DNA of 64,000 nucleotides, taken from positions 310,001 to 374,000 of the forward strand of contig NZ_SKCD01000022.1 of the NCBI RefSeq assembly GCF_006542765.1. Reading direction: 5' to 3'. The DNA is from Paenibacillus luteus (GTDB lineage: Bacteria > Bacillota > Bacilli > Paenibacillales > Paenibacillaceae). The position numbers and the translations under genes were made by a program. Positions within the stretch are counted from its first letter, which is position 1, and every line of letters begins with the position of its first letter. Below the pieces are notes generated by a model that saw only the letters and a list, made by a program, of their open reading frames with translations, was not told the DNA's origin and did no database searches. Positions 44,985 through 54,845 of the stretch are shown here, in pieces.

Positions 44985-45013
44985 AACGCTAGCCCAACCT
45001 CCTGGCTAGCGTT
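44985..45013 (-). terminator. Hairpin after the GH31 gene
   Basis: A perfect 10-bp stem (AACGCTAGCC with GGCTAGCGTT), nine-base loop, 18 bases after the GH31 stop. The following T-run on the minus strand is poor, so termination is likely but not certain. Confidence 0.55.
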
Positions 45014-45030
45014 ACTCCCGCTATTCTCGT

Positions 45031-47463
45031 TTAAAAAGCAATCTCATGTTTTTTTCCAGCATAAATAACCGGTTTGTCAGCAAGCGTTATGGAATGCCCA
45101 TCGGCACCCGGTTCATGCAGAAGAATGGTGATGTCTATTTGGTTAGCCATACCCGGATAACTGCCCTTCCGGTCTCCAAGCGTGAACATACGCGTCTCCT
45201 CGTTCCAATCCATAGAAATGGTAGCGTACTCGCCGCTCTCATAGCGGTAGTTGTCTCCCTCGTCTTCATAATAGTCGAACGATGCGCTTTGGCCTCCATA
45301 GATGCGGACATACAGTCGCCCGTCCGAACGATCGTCAGCAAATTGCATTCCATTTTTCATCGGAAGAATGGAGCCTGACCGAACGAATAACGGAATGCGT
45401 TCCAACGGTGCCTCAGCTTCCAGATTCTGGCCGCCTTCGTAGACACGGTTCTCCCAAAAGTCGATCCACTTACTCCCATGAGGCAAATAAACGCTTCTCG
45501 TCTTAACCGATCCTTCAATGGGCTTAGAATTGACATCGTAGTACATTGGCCGAGTGACGGGATTAACGAGCAGAGCAGGACCGAACATAAATTGATCGTC
45601 AACGTCATATGTGGCGGCATCCTGCCGGAAATCGAAAGGCAGCGCTCGCATTATCGTGTAATCGTCCCGATAGATACGGGCGACTAAGGAGTACATATAA
45701 GGCATCATTTTGTAGCGCAGCTCAAGAAACGACAAGAGCGCATCGTGGAAAGGCTCTCCAGCCCCCCCAAATTGCCAGATCTCCCGCGGCGTATCCGTGC
45801 CGTGGGAACGAAACAACGGCAGGAATGCGGCATACTGGAACCACCGGACATAAAGCTCCCTATAACCGAGATCATTGACGCCATCGTCGTAATCCCCGCT
45901 CCAAAACCATAGATCAGGCTTATTTTGAACAAAAAACCCTCCGATATCCAGAGTCCAATAGGGAGAACCCGTCGCACAGAAATTAAGGCCGTCCGGAATT
46001 TGCTTGCGCATTGTATCCCAGTTCGCCGAGATGTCGCCGGACCAAGTGACCGTTCCATAACGATGCTGCCCAGCATACGCGGAACGTGTCAAATTAACAA
46101 CTCGCTTGTCTTGCGACTCCGCGCGCTGGCCTTCATAGATGCCTCGGGAATGCAGCAGCGAATACGCGTTGATTAGTTCCGGGTCCAAATACAACTTAGC
46201 CTCATCCGAATTGATAATCATGCGCTCCTCAGGTCCCGGCTTGACAGCTCCCTGCCAGTCAGCCTCAAACGGCTCCGTGCAATCGCACCACCAGGCATCA
46301 ACGCCATTCGAAAATAAACCTTCGTTCGCCTGCTTCCAATAGATTCTCCTCGCCTTTTCCTGGAATGCGTCATAGGTAGCACGATTGCCTAGAAGCCCGT
46401 CATGCTGCAGCATCTCCTTATGATTATCGCTTTCCGGATTCATAATGGGCCAGATCGATACCATGAGACGTGTATTCATCGCGTGCAATTGCTCCGTCAT
46501 GGCACCAGGCTCTGGGAACCTGTCCGGATCCAGCGTCTTCTGGCCCCAAAGTTCCCCCGTCCAAGACTTCCAATCCAGGACAATGCAATCGATCGGCAAG
46601 CGTCGTTCCCGATATTCCCGGACGGTGGCGACCAATTCCTCTTGCGAGGTATATCTCTCCTTGGACTGTACATATCCGAGCGCCCACTTGGGAAGCATTG
46701 GCGCTTTCCCGGTCATGAAACGAACGCCGCTCACGATCTCATCCATTTCCGGGCCACAGATGAAATAATAGTCAAGTTCATCGTCAACCTCGGAAGACAG
46801 ATAGGAGCCGAACGCATCATCATGGAACATGATTAGTGAATAACTATCGAGGAAAATACCATACCCTCTTGTCGAAACTAGAATAGGTACAACTGCTTTC
46901 ATATTCTGTTGGTACAAATATTGATGCTGTCCTCGCAAATTAAACATGCCTTCCTCGTGAGAGCCCAATCCGTACAACGCTTCTCCATCCGCCCATTCAA
47001 ACTCAAGCTTCGTGCGGTATGCCTTGCGGTCGAACGTCTTCCGGATATTCTCAGCTCTAACCCTCAGTCCGTCTGCTCCCTGCCCTGTATCCAAATTGGA
47101 CGACTCGTCGAACACCGACTTGAAGACGTCTACCGACTCCAGCGTCTTACCGCCCCGCGCAGGCTCACTCGTCAACAAGCAGCCGCCCGCGTCGTAATAA
47201 GAAAATGAACCTGATTGTTTATTTATTCGAATATTCAGCTGAGCCGTAAGAAAGATAAGCTCATCTCCATGATCCTCCAGATTGTAGGAGGTTTCGGCAT
47301 CCGGCTCACCCACTACCGCCATGCTTGCTTTGGCGCTGAAATCCTCTTCCTTCGTATACTGAATTCGAATGACTTTGTCGTTATATGGAATGATCCGCAT
47401 TCTTGCGTCACCCATTTCAATCAACAGAGCTTCCGGCAACTGCTTGTAATCCAAGATTGGCAT
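45031..47463 (-). CDS. GH31 alpha-glycosidase (alpha-xylosidase or alpha-glucosidase)
   Basis: An 810-residue cytoplasmic enzyme. The N-terminal beta-sandwich (about 1-240) precedes a TIM barrel with nucleophile Asp394 in WWCDCTEP and acid/base Asp477 in WSGDISANW; proximal and distal beta domains follow, the last of DUF5110 type (FDYYEDEGDNYRYE). GH31 proteins with DUF5110 include many alpha-xylosidases, which trim xyloglucan oligosaccharides, but alpha-glucosidase activity cannot be excluded. The start is ATG 47463 behind GGGAGGG. It is transcribed alone and divergent from an AraC regulator at 47580, its likely activator. Confidence 0.9.
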   Translation of the reverse strand: MPILDYKQLPEALLIEMGDARMRIIPYNDKVIRIQYTKEEDFSAKASMAVVGEPDAETSYNLEDHGDELIFLTAQLNIRINKQSGSFSYYDAGGCLLTSEPARGGKTLESVDVFKSVFDESSNLDTGQGADGLRVRAENIRKTFDRKAYRTKLEFEWADGEALYGLGSHEEGMFNLRGQHQYLYQQNMKAVVPILVSTRGYGIFLDSYSLIMFHDDAFGSYLSSEVDDELDYYFICGPEMDEIVSGVRFMTGKAPMLPKWALGYVQSKERYTSQEELVATVREYRERRLPIDCIVLDWKSWTGELWGQKTLDPDRFPEPGAMTEQLHAMNTRLMVSIWPIMNPESDNHKEMLQHDGLLGNRATYDAFQEKARRIYWKQANEGLFSNGVDAWWCDCTEPFEADWQGAVKPGPEERMIINSDEAKLYLDPELINAYSLLHSRGIYEGQRAESQDKRVVNLTRSAYAGQHRYGTVTWSGDISANWDTMRKQIPDGLNFCATGSPYWTLDIGGFFVQNKPDLWFWSGDYDDGVNDLGYRELYVRWFQYAAFLPLFRSHGTDTPREIWQFGGAGEPFHDALLSFLELRYKMMPYMYSLVARIYRDDYTIMRALPFDFRQDAATYDVDDQFMFGPALLVNPVTRPMYYDVNSKPIEGSVKTRSVYLPHGSKWIDFWENRVYEGGQNLEAEAPLERIPLFVRSGSILPMKNGMQFADDRSDGRLYVRIYGGQSASFDYYEDEGDNYRYESGEYATISMDWNEETRMFTLGDRKGSYPGMANQIDITILLHEPGADGHSITLADKPVIYAGKKHEIAF

Positions 47464-47519
47464 TTCAAACCCTCCCGTTATATAATTTCATACAGTTATC
47501 ATGATATTGATTTTTTTAA

Positions 47520-47548
47520 TTAACTTCTAACTCAATTTTGCTTATAAT
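47520..47548 (+). promoter_or_regulatory. Candidate promoter of the AraC gene at 47580
   Basis: TTAACT (47520-47525), a 17-base spacer and a perfect TATAAT (47543-47548), about 32 bases before the start codon. Confidence 0.5.
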
Positions 47549-47579
47549 TGACTCAATATTGATATGGAGGTGAATTGCT

Positions 47580-48482
47580 TTGCTGGAATACCGTCTTCTG
47601 GAAAAAGTGCCGCACGGCTCCTCAGACTTTCCTTTCGCCGTTTATAACGTGGATTACTATCTGGGTAATCAGCAAATTCTACCGATGCATTGGCACGAGG
47701 AGATCGAATTGATCCATATAAGAGCGGGACAAGCCGTTTTCTCCGTGAACCATTCCGAGATTTCCGTGCAGGCTGGAGATTGCCTAATCATCAATTCGGG
47801 AGAGCCCCACAGCGGCTATAGTGATGTCGAAGCAGGTTGCTCCTATACCGCCATCGTATTCAAGCTCTCATGGCTATCCGCCCTACATCCCGATTTATGT
47901 CAGGAGCAGTACTTGAATCCGCTTCTAAGGGGGGAGTTGCTGTTCCCTCCCCTGCTATCGCGACAGCGAGCTCAGGATCGACCCGTGATTAATAAAATCG
48001 AAGATCTGCTTACGGAATACCATAACGGGCATGACGGATTTCAGCTTGGCGTAAAGGGGCAGCTTTATATGCTTCTTGCGGCTCTCTACCCGCAATTGAT
48101 TCCAAAACAGCTTTACGAACGGTCCAATTCGTTAAACGCGCACAAGTGGAAGAATATGCTTCAAGTGCTGGAATACATCGACGAAAACTACAAATCTCCG
48201 CTCACGCTTGACAATCTGGCAACCATCGGCTCCATATCGCCGTCCCATCTGTGTCGGCTATTCAAAGAACTGACAGGCATGAGGCCCTTGGAATACATTA
48301 ATTTGCTCCGTGTGAACAGTGCCGCGCTCATGATACAATCCGGCTCCTGCAGCATGTTAGAAGCAGCGCTCGAGAACGGCTTTCAGCATCTGAGCTACTT
48401 CTCAAAACAATTCAGGAAATATAAAGGAATCTCGCCATCGAGATTCAAACGACTGAAAGGGAACGCTGCTTTCCCGAACTGA
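47580..48482 (+). CDS. AraC-family regulator divergent from GH31
   Basis: A 300-residue one-component regulator with an N-terminal cupin (MHWHEEIELIHI, then SGEPHSGYSD) and a C-terminal AraC double helix-turn-helix ending GISPSRFKRLKGNAAFPN. The HWHEE metal/sugar-pocket motif is common among sugar-sensing AraC proteins. It starts at TTG 47580, six bases after the strong site GGAGGTGA. Its place back-to-back with GH31 suggests that it activates that gene in response to the same sugar. Confidence 0.92.
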   Translation: MLEYRLLEKVPHGSSDFPFAVYNVDYYLGNQQILPMHWHEEIELIHIRAGQAVFSVNHSEISVQAGDCLIINSGEPHSGYSDVEAGCSYTAIVFKLSWLSALHPDLCQEQYLNPLLRGELLFPPLLSRQRAQDRPVINKIEDLLTEYHNGHDGFQLGVKGQLYMLLAALYPQLIPKQLYERSNSLNAHKWKNMLQVLEYIDENYKSPLTLDNLATIGSISPSHLCRLFKELTGMRPLEYINLLRVNSAALMIQSGSCSMLEAALENGFQHLSYFSKQFRKYKGISPSRFKRLKGNAAFPN

Positions 48483-48609
48483 CTGCATGACAAGCTCTCC
48501 TACTCTTAACTGGGCAGACAATACCTCGAAAGCGCGAGGCGGCTGTGTAAAACGACAGGATACTGGAGAGTAAATGGTTCTTATCATTGAATTACGAGGA
48601 GGAAGCCTC

Positions 48610-50175
48610 ATGTATAAAGTGCTGATCGTAGATGACGAAATTTTTGTGCGCAAAGGGTTAATAAGTCTAATGGATTGGTCTTCGTTACAATTTGAAATCT
48701 GTGGCGAAGCGGAAAACGGGGAGCAAGCACTGGGCCTTATCGAACAACAGACCCCGGACTTAGTCATTGTGGATATACGCATGCCCGTACTGGACGGTCT
48801 GGAATTGATTCAAAAGGTGAAAGCAGAGTGCGAGCATCAACCGCTGTTTATTATCTTAAGCGGGTACCCCGATTTCTCTTATGCTCAGCAAGCCTTCCGT
48901 TACAACGTGTCAGATTATATCCTGAAGCCGGTTGATGAACAGGAGTTTACATCCACCTTGAAGAAAATAGCCAATACGCTGAATCAAAAACAGCTCTTAT
49001 CGATAACGAGAGAAAAGCCGCTTATCGAAACCGTCATCGAAAGCTTGCTGCAGACCGAACCAAGCGAGCAAGTGATGGCACGGATTGCCCATGCGCTGGA
49101 GCTTCCACTCTCCTCTTCCTATACGTATATCATTGCAGAAATACAGGATAGGCTGCCTCAAGGGGTAATTGACTATTTTCCCGCACTGCAAACATCGCTC
49201 CAGCAATATTTTCATCATGAGGGGCAACCTCTGCTCATTCATGTACGCGCGTACAATCAATATGGCTTTATTGTGCCTCAGTTGTGGCTGGACGAGCAAA
49301 ACGTAGCAGTGCGGACGAACTACACCAAGCTGCTTGATATGCTGGAGACGGAGCTTGCAACGACAATAGCTTTGTTTATAGGTCACACGGCAAGTCATTT
49401 AAAACAGATCGCTCATTCCGGAACCAGTGCCGAGGAATGCTTGAATTATCGTTTTGCCGCCGGCTCCAACGGCATCTTTATGGCATCGGACCTGCATAAG
49501 CTGCCCTTATATTACTTTGATGTGGATGAAGTACTGCACAGCAAGCTCATCTATGAGATTGAAGCTAATCAAACGGAAGGTTATCACTCCGCAATTGATG
49601 CCATTTTTATTGCCTTTCAGGAACGGCATTTCGCTTCAGGTGCAGTTACGAACACAATAAGGCGAATCATGATTGCTATCATCAATATCATCCGGCAGCT
49701 GGAAGGTAACGAAAAAGATCTTCAATGGTTGGACGAGTTGCTTAATTGGCAAATGAAATACCGCAATTTGAAGCAGTTAAAATATGTTTTCTTGCAGTTT
49801 ATAGAAGAAGCGGCTACCTATATAGCGAAAAAGCGAGGCGAAAAGAACGAGGGCAGTATTGAAAAAGTAAAAAAATATATCGACAGCCACTACAAAGAAA
49901 ACATCTATTTAAAAGGGATTGCTTCCGAATTTCATATGAATTCGGTCTACCTCGGTCAGCTGTTTCGCAAAAATTACGGCGTTTATTTCAATGAGTATGT
50001 GCTGTCGCTTCGCATCGAGGAGGCGAAGCGGCTGCTGCGGCAAACGAAAAAACGCATGTACGAAATCGCGGATCTCGTAGGCTTTCAAAATGCCGATTAT
50101 TTTGCTGCCCAGTTTGAAAAGCTGGAAAACATGACACCAACGGATTATCGCAATAAGATCATCGGTAAGAAATAA
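48610..50175 (+). CDS. YesN-type response regulator, AraC output (cassette 5)
   Basis: A 521-residue regulator with a receiver domain (VDDE pocket, phosphoacceptor Asp55 in VIVDIRMP, ILKP lysine), a long middle region and a C-terminal AraC domain ending ENMTPTDYRNKIIGKK. The start is ATG 48610 behind GAGGAGG; the in-frame codon at 48574 lacks a ribosome site. It is first in the cassette and 13 bases before its kinase, the reverse of the order in cassettes 1, 3 and 4. Confidence 0.93.
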   Translation: MYKVLIVDDEIFVRKGLISLMDWSSLQFEICGEAENGEQALGLIEQQTPDLVIVDIRMPVLDGLELIQKVKAECEHQPLFIILSGYPDFSYAQQAFRYNVSDYILKPVDEQEFTSTLKKIANTLNQKQLLSITREKPLIETVIESLLQTEPSEQVMARIAHALELPLSSSYTYIIAEIQDRLPQGVIDYFPALQTSLQQYFHHEGQPLLIHVRAYNQYGFIVPQLWLDEQNVAVRTNYTKLLDMLETELATTIALFIGHTASHLKQIAHSGTSAEECLNYRFAAGSNGIFMASDLHKLPLYYFDVDEVLHSKLIYEIEANQTEGYHSAIDAIFIAFQERHFASGAVTNTIRRIMIAIINIIRQLEGNEKDLQWLDELLNWQMKYRNLKQLKYVFLQFIEEAATYIAKKRGEKNEGSIEKVKKYIDSHYKENIYLKGIASEFHMNSVYLGQLFRKNYGVYFNEYVLSLRIEEAKRLLRQTKKRMYEIADLVGFQNADYFAAQFEKLENMTPTDYRNKIIGKK

Positions 50176-50188
50176 GGAGGCTCCCCCC

Positions 50189-51934
50189 GTGCTTAACTAT
50201 CGGTTTCATCATTTGAAGCTCCGAAACAAGCTGGTCTTCATTTATATTGTGTGCGTGTTTATACCCATTGTGCTGACTAACGTAATGTTCTATCATGTGA
50301 CCACCATTAACATCAAAAATCAGAAAACAGCAGATGCGGAACAAGCGATAAATCTTTTGAAAGCCGAATTAGGGGCGGTCATTGAAGATGCAGCTGGTAT
50401 TTCCTATCTGTATTCTATTAACAAGCAGCTCAACAATCATTTAAACACGGTTCATGCGTCTCATGATCACTATGTAGAGTCTCTAAATGCCATAACAAAT
50501 CTATTCAACCGAGCCGACAAGGAGTACAAATCCATCAGCTCTGTTGTGATTATGAGCGACAATCCGACGATACTCGCCTCAAGCCATATCATCAGACTCG
50601 AGGACGAAATGCGGAACACGGATTGGTATCATCAAATCAAAAATTCCAATAACACATATCCCTATTTGTACGTAACGTCCGATAGTATCAGCGTTATTCA
50701 AAAACTATCCGATCTCCGGTTTGAGACCTATGAGCATGTGATGAAAATCGACTTAAACATGAGTTATATTAACCAAATTCTTGATTTATCCAGCTTTAAG
50801 GGGGATTTTTACTTTATGGATCCGTCTTTTCAAGCTCGTTACGGCCGTCTGTCCAGCGGCCAACCAAGTGATCTGATCACAACAGGACGGACACTAACTC
50901 TTAAGGAAATACCTGTACCAAATAAGGCAATCGTCATTAGCAAGCAATATCATAATAACCGCTATTTGGGTGACTGGACGATCTACGGGGTCTTGGATGA
51001 AGAGAAAATCCTATATGATGTCCGACAATCAGGGCAATTTATCCTTTGGTTTGCAGGGATTAATTTCCTTGTGCCTACGATTGTGATTGTCATTGTTTCC
51101 CGCTCGATCCACACACGCATTCAAAAGATCCTGAAACACATGAAGTCCGTAAAAGGCAAAAACTTCGAACGTATTCCTTATCATCGGGAACGGGATGAGG
51201 TCGGCGAGCTTGCAGTGGAGTTCAATCGAATGAGTGAGCGGATTGAGAATCTGATCAATGATGTGTATGTAACGGAAATACAGAAGAAAGAGCTAGAGCT
51301 GAGCCAAAGACAAGCCCAATTGCACGCGCTGCACAGTCAGATCAACCCCCACTTTTTATTCAATGCGCTGGAGACGATCCGAATGCGGAGTCAGATGAAG
51401 GGTGAGTTACAGACGGCCAAGACGATTCAGAACATGGCGAAAATCTTCCGTAAATCGATTCTTTGGAAACGGAGCTTCGTTACGATTCGCGAGGAGCTTG
51501 AATTAATGGAAAGCTTCCTGGAAATTCAGAAGTACCGTTTCGATACGAAACTGGAGTTTCATATCGAAGTGGATCAATCCCTGCTAGATATTGAAATTCC
51601 GAAGATGACCTTTTTACCGTTTGTGGAAAATGCAAGCATTCATGGCATCGAGAGCGTGCCAGGCATCGGTTATATTACGATTCAGATCGCGCAAGAACAA
51701 GGTCAGATTGTCTTCCTTATTGCAGACAACGGGGTGGGCATGGATCAGGAGAAGATCAGCGAGCTTCATCATTACCTCCATGAGGAAGCGATCATGGGCG
51801 ATTCTATCGGAATGAAAAATGTCATTACTCGCCTGAAAATATGCTATTGTGAATCGTTCACCTTCACGATTGACAGTTCTCCAGGGGGAGGCTCACGGAT
51901 CATGCTGCGTCTACCGCTGGACAAAAAAAAATAA
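50189..51934 (+). CDS. YesM-type sensor histidine kinase (cassette 5)
   Basis: A 581-residue membrane kinase with a helix near residues 18-38, an extracytoplasmic region, a second helix near 285-305, HAMP, His388 in QINPHFLFNAL and an ATPase with VENASIHG (Ser where Ile or Leu is usual) and IADNGVGMD. It starts at GTG 50189, eight bases after AAGGAGG, next to its response regulator. It likely senses the cassette 5 sugar. Confidence 0.92.
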   Translation: MLNYRFHHLKLRNKLVFIYIVCVFIPIVLTNVMFYHVTTINIKNQKTADAEQAINLLKAELGAVIEDAAGISYLYSINKQLNNHLNTVHASHDHYVESLNAITNLFNRADKEYKSISSVVIMSDNPTILASSHIIRLEDEMRNTDWYHQIKNSNNTYPYLYVTSDSISVIQKLSDLRFETYEHVMKIDLNMSYINQILDLSSFKGDFYFMDPSFQARYGRLSSGQPSDLITTGRTLTLKEIPVPNKAIVISKQYHNNRYLGDWTIYGVLDEEKILYDVRQSGQFILWFAGINFLVPTIVIVIVSRSIHTRIQKILKHMKSVKGKNFERIPYHRERDEVGELAVEFNRMSERIENLINDVYVTEIQKKELELSQRQAQLHALHSQINPHFLFNALETIRMRSQMKGELQTAKTIQNMAKIFRKSILWKRSFVTIREELELMESFLEIQKYRFDTKLEFHIEVDQSLLDIEIPKMTFLPFVENASIHGIESVPGIGYITIQIAQEQGQIVFLIADNGVGMDQEKISELHHYLHEEAIMGDSIGMKNVITRLKICYCESFTFTIDSSPGGGSRIMLRLPLDKKK

Positions 51935-52015
51935 ATTCCGAGCAATAAGTACTTAATTATTCAAAGACCGATCTAAGGTTTGCTATATAACAATCATAAA
52001 CACGATCTTCTATAC

Positions 52016-52029
52016 TGAAAGTGCTTACA
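52016..52029 (+). promoter_or_regulatory. cre-like site overlapping the cassette 5 promoter
   Basis: TGAAAGTGCTTACA, one base from a standard cre and identical to the site at 21260-21273. It begins at the last base of a TATACT -10-like box (52011-52016), so a bound repressor would block the start of transcription. It lies 30 bases before the lipoprotein start. Confidence 0.55.
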
Positions 52030-52058
52030 ATACTTTGATAGAGAAAGGGGATACGGCA

Positions 52059-53756
52059 ATGCGCAACAAAAAATGGCTGCAATCCAGCCTGGCCGTTCTA
52101 ACGGCTATGACAATCCTCCTTGCTGGCTGCTCAAATAATGATGCAGGAGGAAACAAGCAAACAAATGGAAACAAAGCAACAGAAGGAACGAAAGGTGAGG
52201 TTAGTACAGAACCGGTAACCTACGATTACTTTGCCTTCGGAACGAATAAAGACGTGATTGCAAGCAACACGACCATCGGCAAACTTCTCCAAGGCCAGAC
52301 AGGTGTCGATTGGAAGATGGAATATGTTGTAGGGGATGCAAGCACAAAGTCTGGTGTCATGATCGCCGGCGGCGATTATCCTGATGTCATCTCCCCAGTA
52401 GGCGAGCTTTCTAAGCTTCTGGACGCAGGCGCGTTCATCCCGCTCAACGATCTGATTGAGAAGTATGGTCCTAACATCAAGCGTGTGTACGGCGATTATA
52501 TGGACAAAATCACGAATGAGGACGGAAACATCTATATTCTTCCTTTCACGGCCAATGTAAACGGCTATTTGATGGAGCCAGACGCGTCCAGTACATTTTG
52601 GATGCAACGACGTGTACTGAAAGAATTTGGTTATCCGGAAGTGAAAACGCTTGATCAATATTTTGATCTAATCGAGCAGTATCAAGCTAAATACCCTACT
52701 GTAGACGGAAAAGGCACGATTGGCTTCCTTACGTTCGCGGGCACTCCTGGTGAGTTTTTCACCATCACCAATCAGCCGATGCATCTAGCCGGATATCCGA
52801 ATGACGGCAACGTCATGGTTGACATGCAGACTCATGAAGCCAAGCTTTATATGGCTAGCGAATATGAGAAGCGCTGGCTTTCCTCATTAAACGCGGTAAA
52901 CCGGAAAAACTTGCTTGACCCAGAAACCTTTACTGCAAACAAAGACCAGTACTTGGCTAAACTTACATCGGGCCGTGTGCTGGGATATGTCAACTATTCC
53001 TGGCAGATTGGCGATGCTACCAACAATCTGAAAGCGGCGGGCAATGACGACCTTCGTTATGTGGCGCTTCCTATAGTCTTTGATGAAAGCATCACAGATG
53101 CCTATATTGATCCTCCTTCCTTCGTCAACAACCGCGGGCTGGGAATTACCGTGAGTGCTGAGGACCCGGAACGAATCATTAAATATTGGGATAACATGCT
53201 GACAGAAGAAAATCAGAAGCTCATTCAATGGGGTGAGAAAGATGTCACTTATTCTATTAATGAAGAAGGACGTTTCATCATGAGCAAGGAGCAATTAGCC
53301 AACCGCAACGACAATGAATTCAGACGCACATACGGCTGGGCGTACTTCGATTATGAGTGGCCGCGTTATGGCAATAACTCGGTGTACGAGGACGGAAACG
53401 CTCATGTGCCTACCAGTCAGCCAGAGGTAGCGGCAGTCAATTACACGGAGGGCGATCTAGCCCTGCTAAAAGCCTACGGTCTGAAGACCTTCTCCGGCTT
53501 TTACTCCGAACCGGTAGAACGCGCATGGTACCCTGCCTGGAGTATTGAGAAGGAACAAGGCTCTCCTGAACAGATCTTCAATCAGAAAGCAGGAGATCTA
53601 CAGCAGAAATACTATCCAAAAATGGTGTTCGCTTCTGAGACAGCCTTTGAGTCCATTTGGAATGAATACATCGCAGAGTTTAATAAGCTAGGTTCTGCTG
53701 GATTTGAAAAATTTGTTACCGCCAAAGTAAAGGATCGTATCGAAGGAAATTGGTAG
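52059..53756 (+). CDS. Sugar ABC importer substrate-binding lipoprotein (cassette 5)
   Basis: A 565-residue LplA/YtcQ-like lipoprotein. Lipobox LLAGC with Cys24, a Asn/Gly/Thr/Lys-rich linker to about residue 50, then the binding domain (YDYFAFGTNKDV onward). The start is ATG 52059 after AAAGGGG; a TTG at 52035 is in frame but overlaps the ribosome site. It has its own promoter region after the kinase and is followed by a perfect 12-bp hairpin before the permeases. Of the six lipoproteins it has the clearest promoter/cre arrangement. Confidence 0.93.
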   Translation: MRNKKWLQSSLAVLTAMTILLAGCSNNDAGGNKQTNGNKATEGTKGEVSTEPVTYDYFAFGTNKDVIASNTTIGKLLQGQTGVDWKMEYVVGDASTKSGVMIAGGDYPDVISPVGELSKLLDAGAFIPLNDLIEKYGPNIKRVYGDYMDKITNEDGNIYILPFTANVNGYLMEPDASSTFWMQRRVLKEFGYPEVKTLDQYFDLIEQYQAKYPTVDGKGTIGFLTFAGTPGEFFTITNQPMHLAGYPNDGNVMVDMQTHEAKLYMASEYEKRWLSSLNAVNRKNLLDPETFTANKDQYLAKLTSGRVLGYVNYSWQIGDATNNLKAAGNDDLRYVALPIVFDESITDAYIDPPSFVNNRGLGITVSAEDPERIIKYWDNMLTEENQKLIQWGEKDVTYSINEEGRFIMSKEQLANRNDNEFRRTYGWAYFDYEWPRYGNNSVYEDGNAHVPTSQPEVAAVNYTEGDLALLKAYGLKTFSGFYSEPVERAWYPAWSIEKEQGSPEQIFNQKAGDLQQKYYPKMVFASETAFESIWNEYIAEFNKLGSAGFEKFVTAKVKDRIEGNW

Positions 53757-53786
53757 ACAACAGTATCTGAATGATAATAATGAACC

Positions 53787-53815
53787 GGGAAAAGTGAAGC
53801 CACTTCACTTTTCCC
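53787..53815 (+). terminator. Intercistronic hairpin after the cassette 5 lipoprotein gene
   Basis: A perfect 12-bp stem (GGGAAAAGTGAA with TTCACTTTTCCC) and five-base loop, 30 bases after the lipoprotein stop and 51 before the permease start. Only TT follows, so it likely reduces read-through or protects the upstream mRNA end. Confidence 0.7.
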
Positions 53816-53866
53816 TTCTAAGCTTGCTCAAGAGAGACAGTTTTAGCCGGAAGGGAGACGGATCGG

Positions 53867-54826
53867 GTGAAGAAACATGCAGTACAGCTGGCAGGATCGA
53901 CTTCTGAAGATTCGCGCCTGAGAACCTTATTCAAAACATTATCCAAACAGAAAATGCTGATGCTGATGTCCTTGCCTTTTCTCGTCTGGGTTATTCTATT
54001 TAAATATATTCCGCTCTGGGGATGGACGATTGCTTTTCAAAAATTCAAATTGGCAAAGGATCTCTTTGACCAGACCTGGATCGGTTTAGATAACTTCAAG
54101 TCTTTGTTTCAGGAACAACAGTTTTATCTAGTCCTGCGCAATACGCTCGTTATGAGCTCTATTAATCTGGTACTGGGATTTGCGACGGCCATCGTGCTGG
54201 CACTGCTGCTGAATGAATTGCGTAAGGTTTACTTTAAGCGAACGGTGCAGACAATCAGCTACTTGCCTCATTTTATTTCATGGGTAGTCGCTGCAAATAT
54301 CGTGCAAACAGCACTCGCGCCAGAGGGTATCGTCAATGTATTGCTGCTCCGATTGCAGCTTATCGATCATCCTATTTTGTGGTTGGGAGTTGGCGAATAT
54401 TTCTGGGGGATTCTTGGCGTAACGGAAGTATGGAAGAATGTCGGCTGGAACACCATCATTTACTTGGCCGCTATTACAACGATTGATCCGACTCAATATG
54501 AAGCGGCTGAAATGGATGGCGCCTCGCGCCTTCAACGGATGTGGCATGTTACGCTTCCGGGCATGAAGCCGGTCATTGTCATCCTACTGATTATGAATTT
54601 GGGCCATATTCTGGAGTCCGGGTTCGAAGCGCAGTACTTGCTGGGCAACGGTATCAATGTTGAATTCTCGGAAAATCTGGACATCTTCGTCTTGAAGTAC
54701 GGGATGCAAATGAATAACTTTGGCTTAGCGACCGCAGCCGGTATGTTTAAAACCGTGGTAAGCTTCATCTTCCTCATCGCCGCCAACAACCTCGCCAAAC
54801 GAATGGGCGAAAGCAGATTGTACTAA
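53867..54826 (+). CDS. LplB-type sugar importer permease (cassette 5)
   Basis: A 319-residue permease with about six helices and EAA loop TQYEAAEMDGAS near residue 211, ending LAKRMGESRLY. It starts at GTG 53867 with AAGGGAG upstream; the first ~30 residues are a polar cytoplasmic tail. Its partner begins 19 bases later. Confidence 0.92.
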   Translation: MKKHAVQLAGSTSEDSRLRTLFKTLSKQKMLMLMSLPFLVWVILFKYIPLWGWTIAFQKFKLAKDLFDQTWIGLDNFKSLFQEQQFYLVLRNTLVMSSINLVLGFATAIVLALLLNELRKVYFKRTVQTISYLPHFISWVVAANIVQTALAPEGIVNVLLLRLQLIDHPILWLGVGEYFWGILGVTEVWKNVGWNTIIYLAAITTIDPTQYEAAEMDGASRLQRMWHVTLPGMKPVIVILLIMNLGHILESGFEAQYLLGNGINVEFSENLDIFVLKYGMQMNNFGLATAAGMFKTVVSFIFLIAANNLAKRMGESRLY

Positions 54827-54845
54827 ATGAAAGGAGGCAAAGGCT

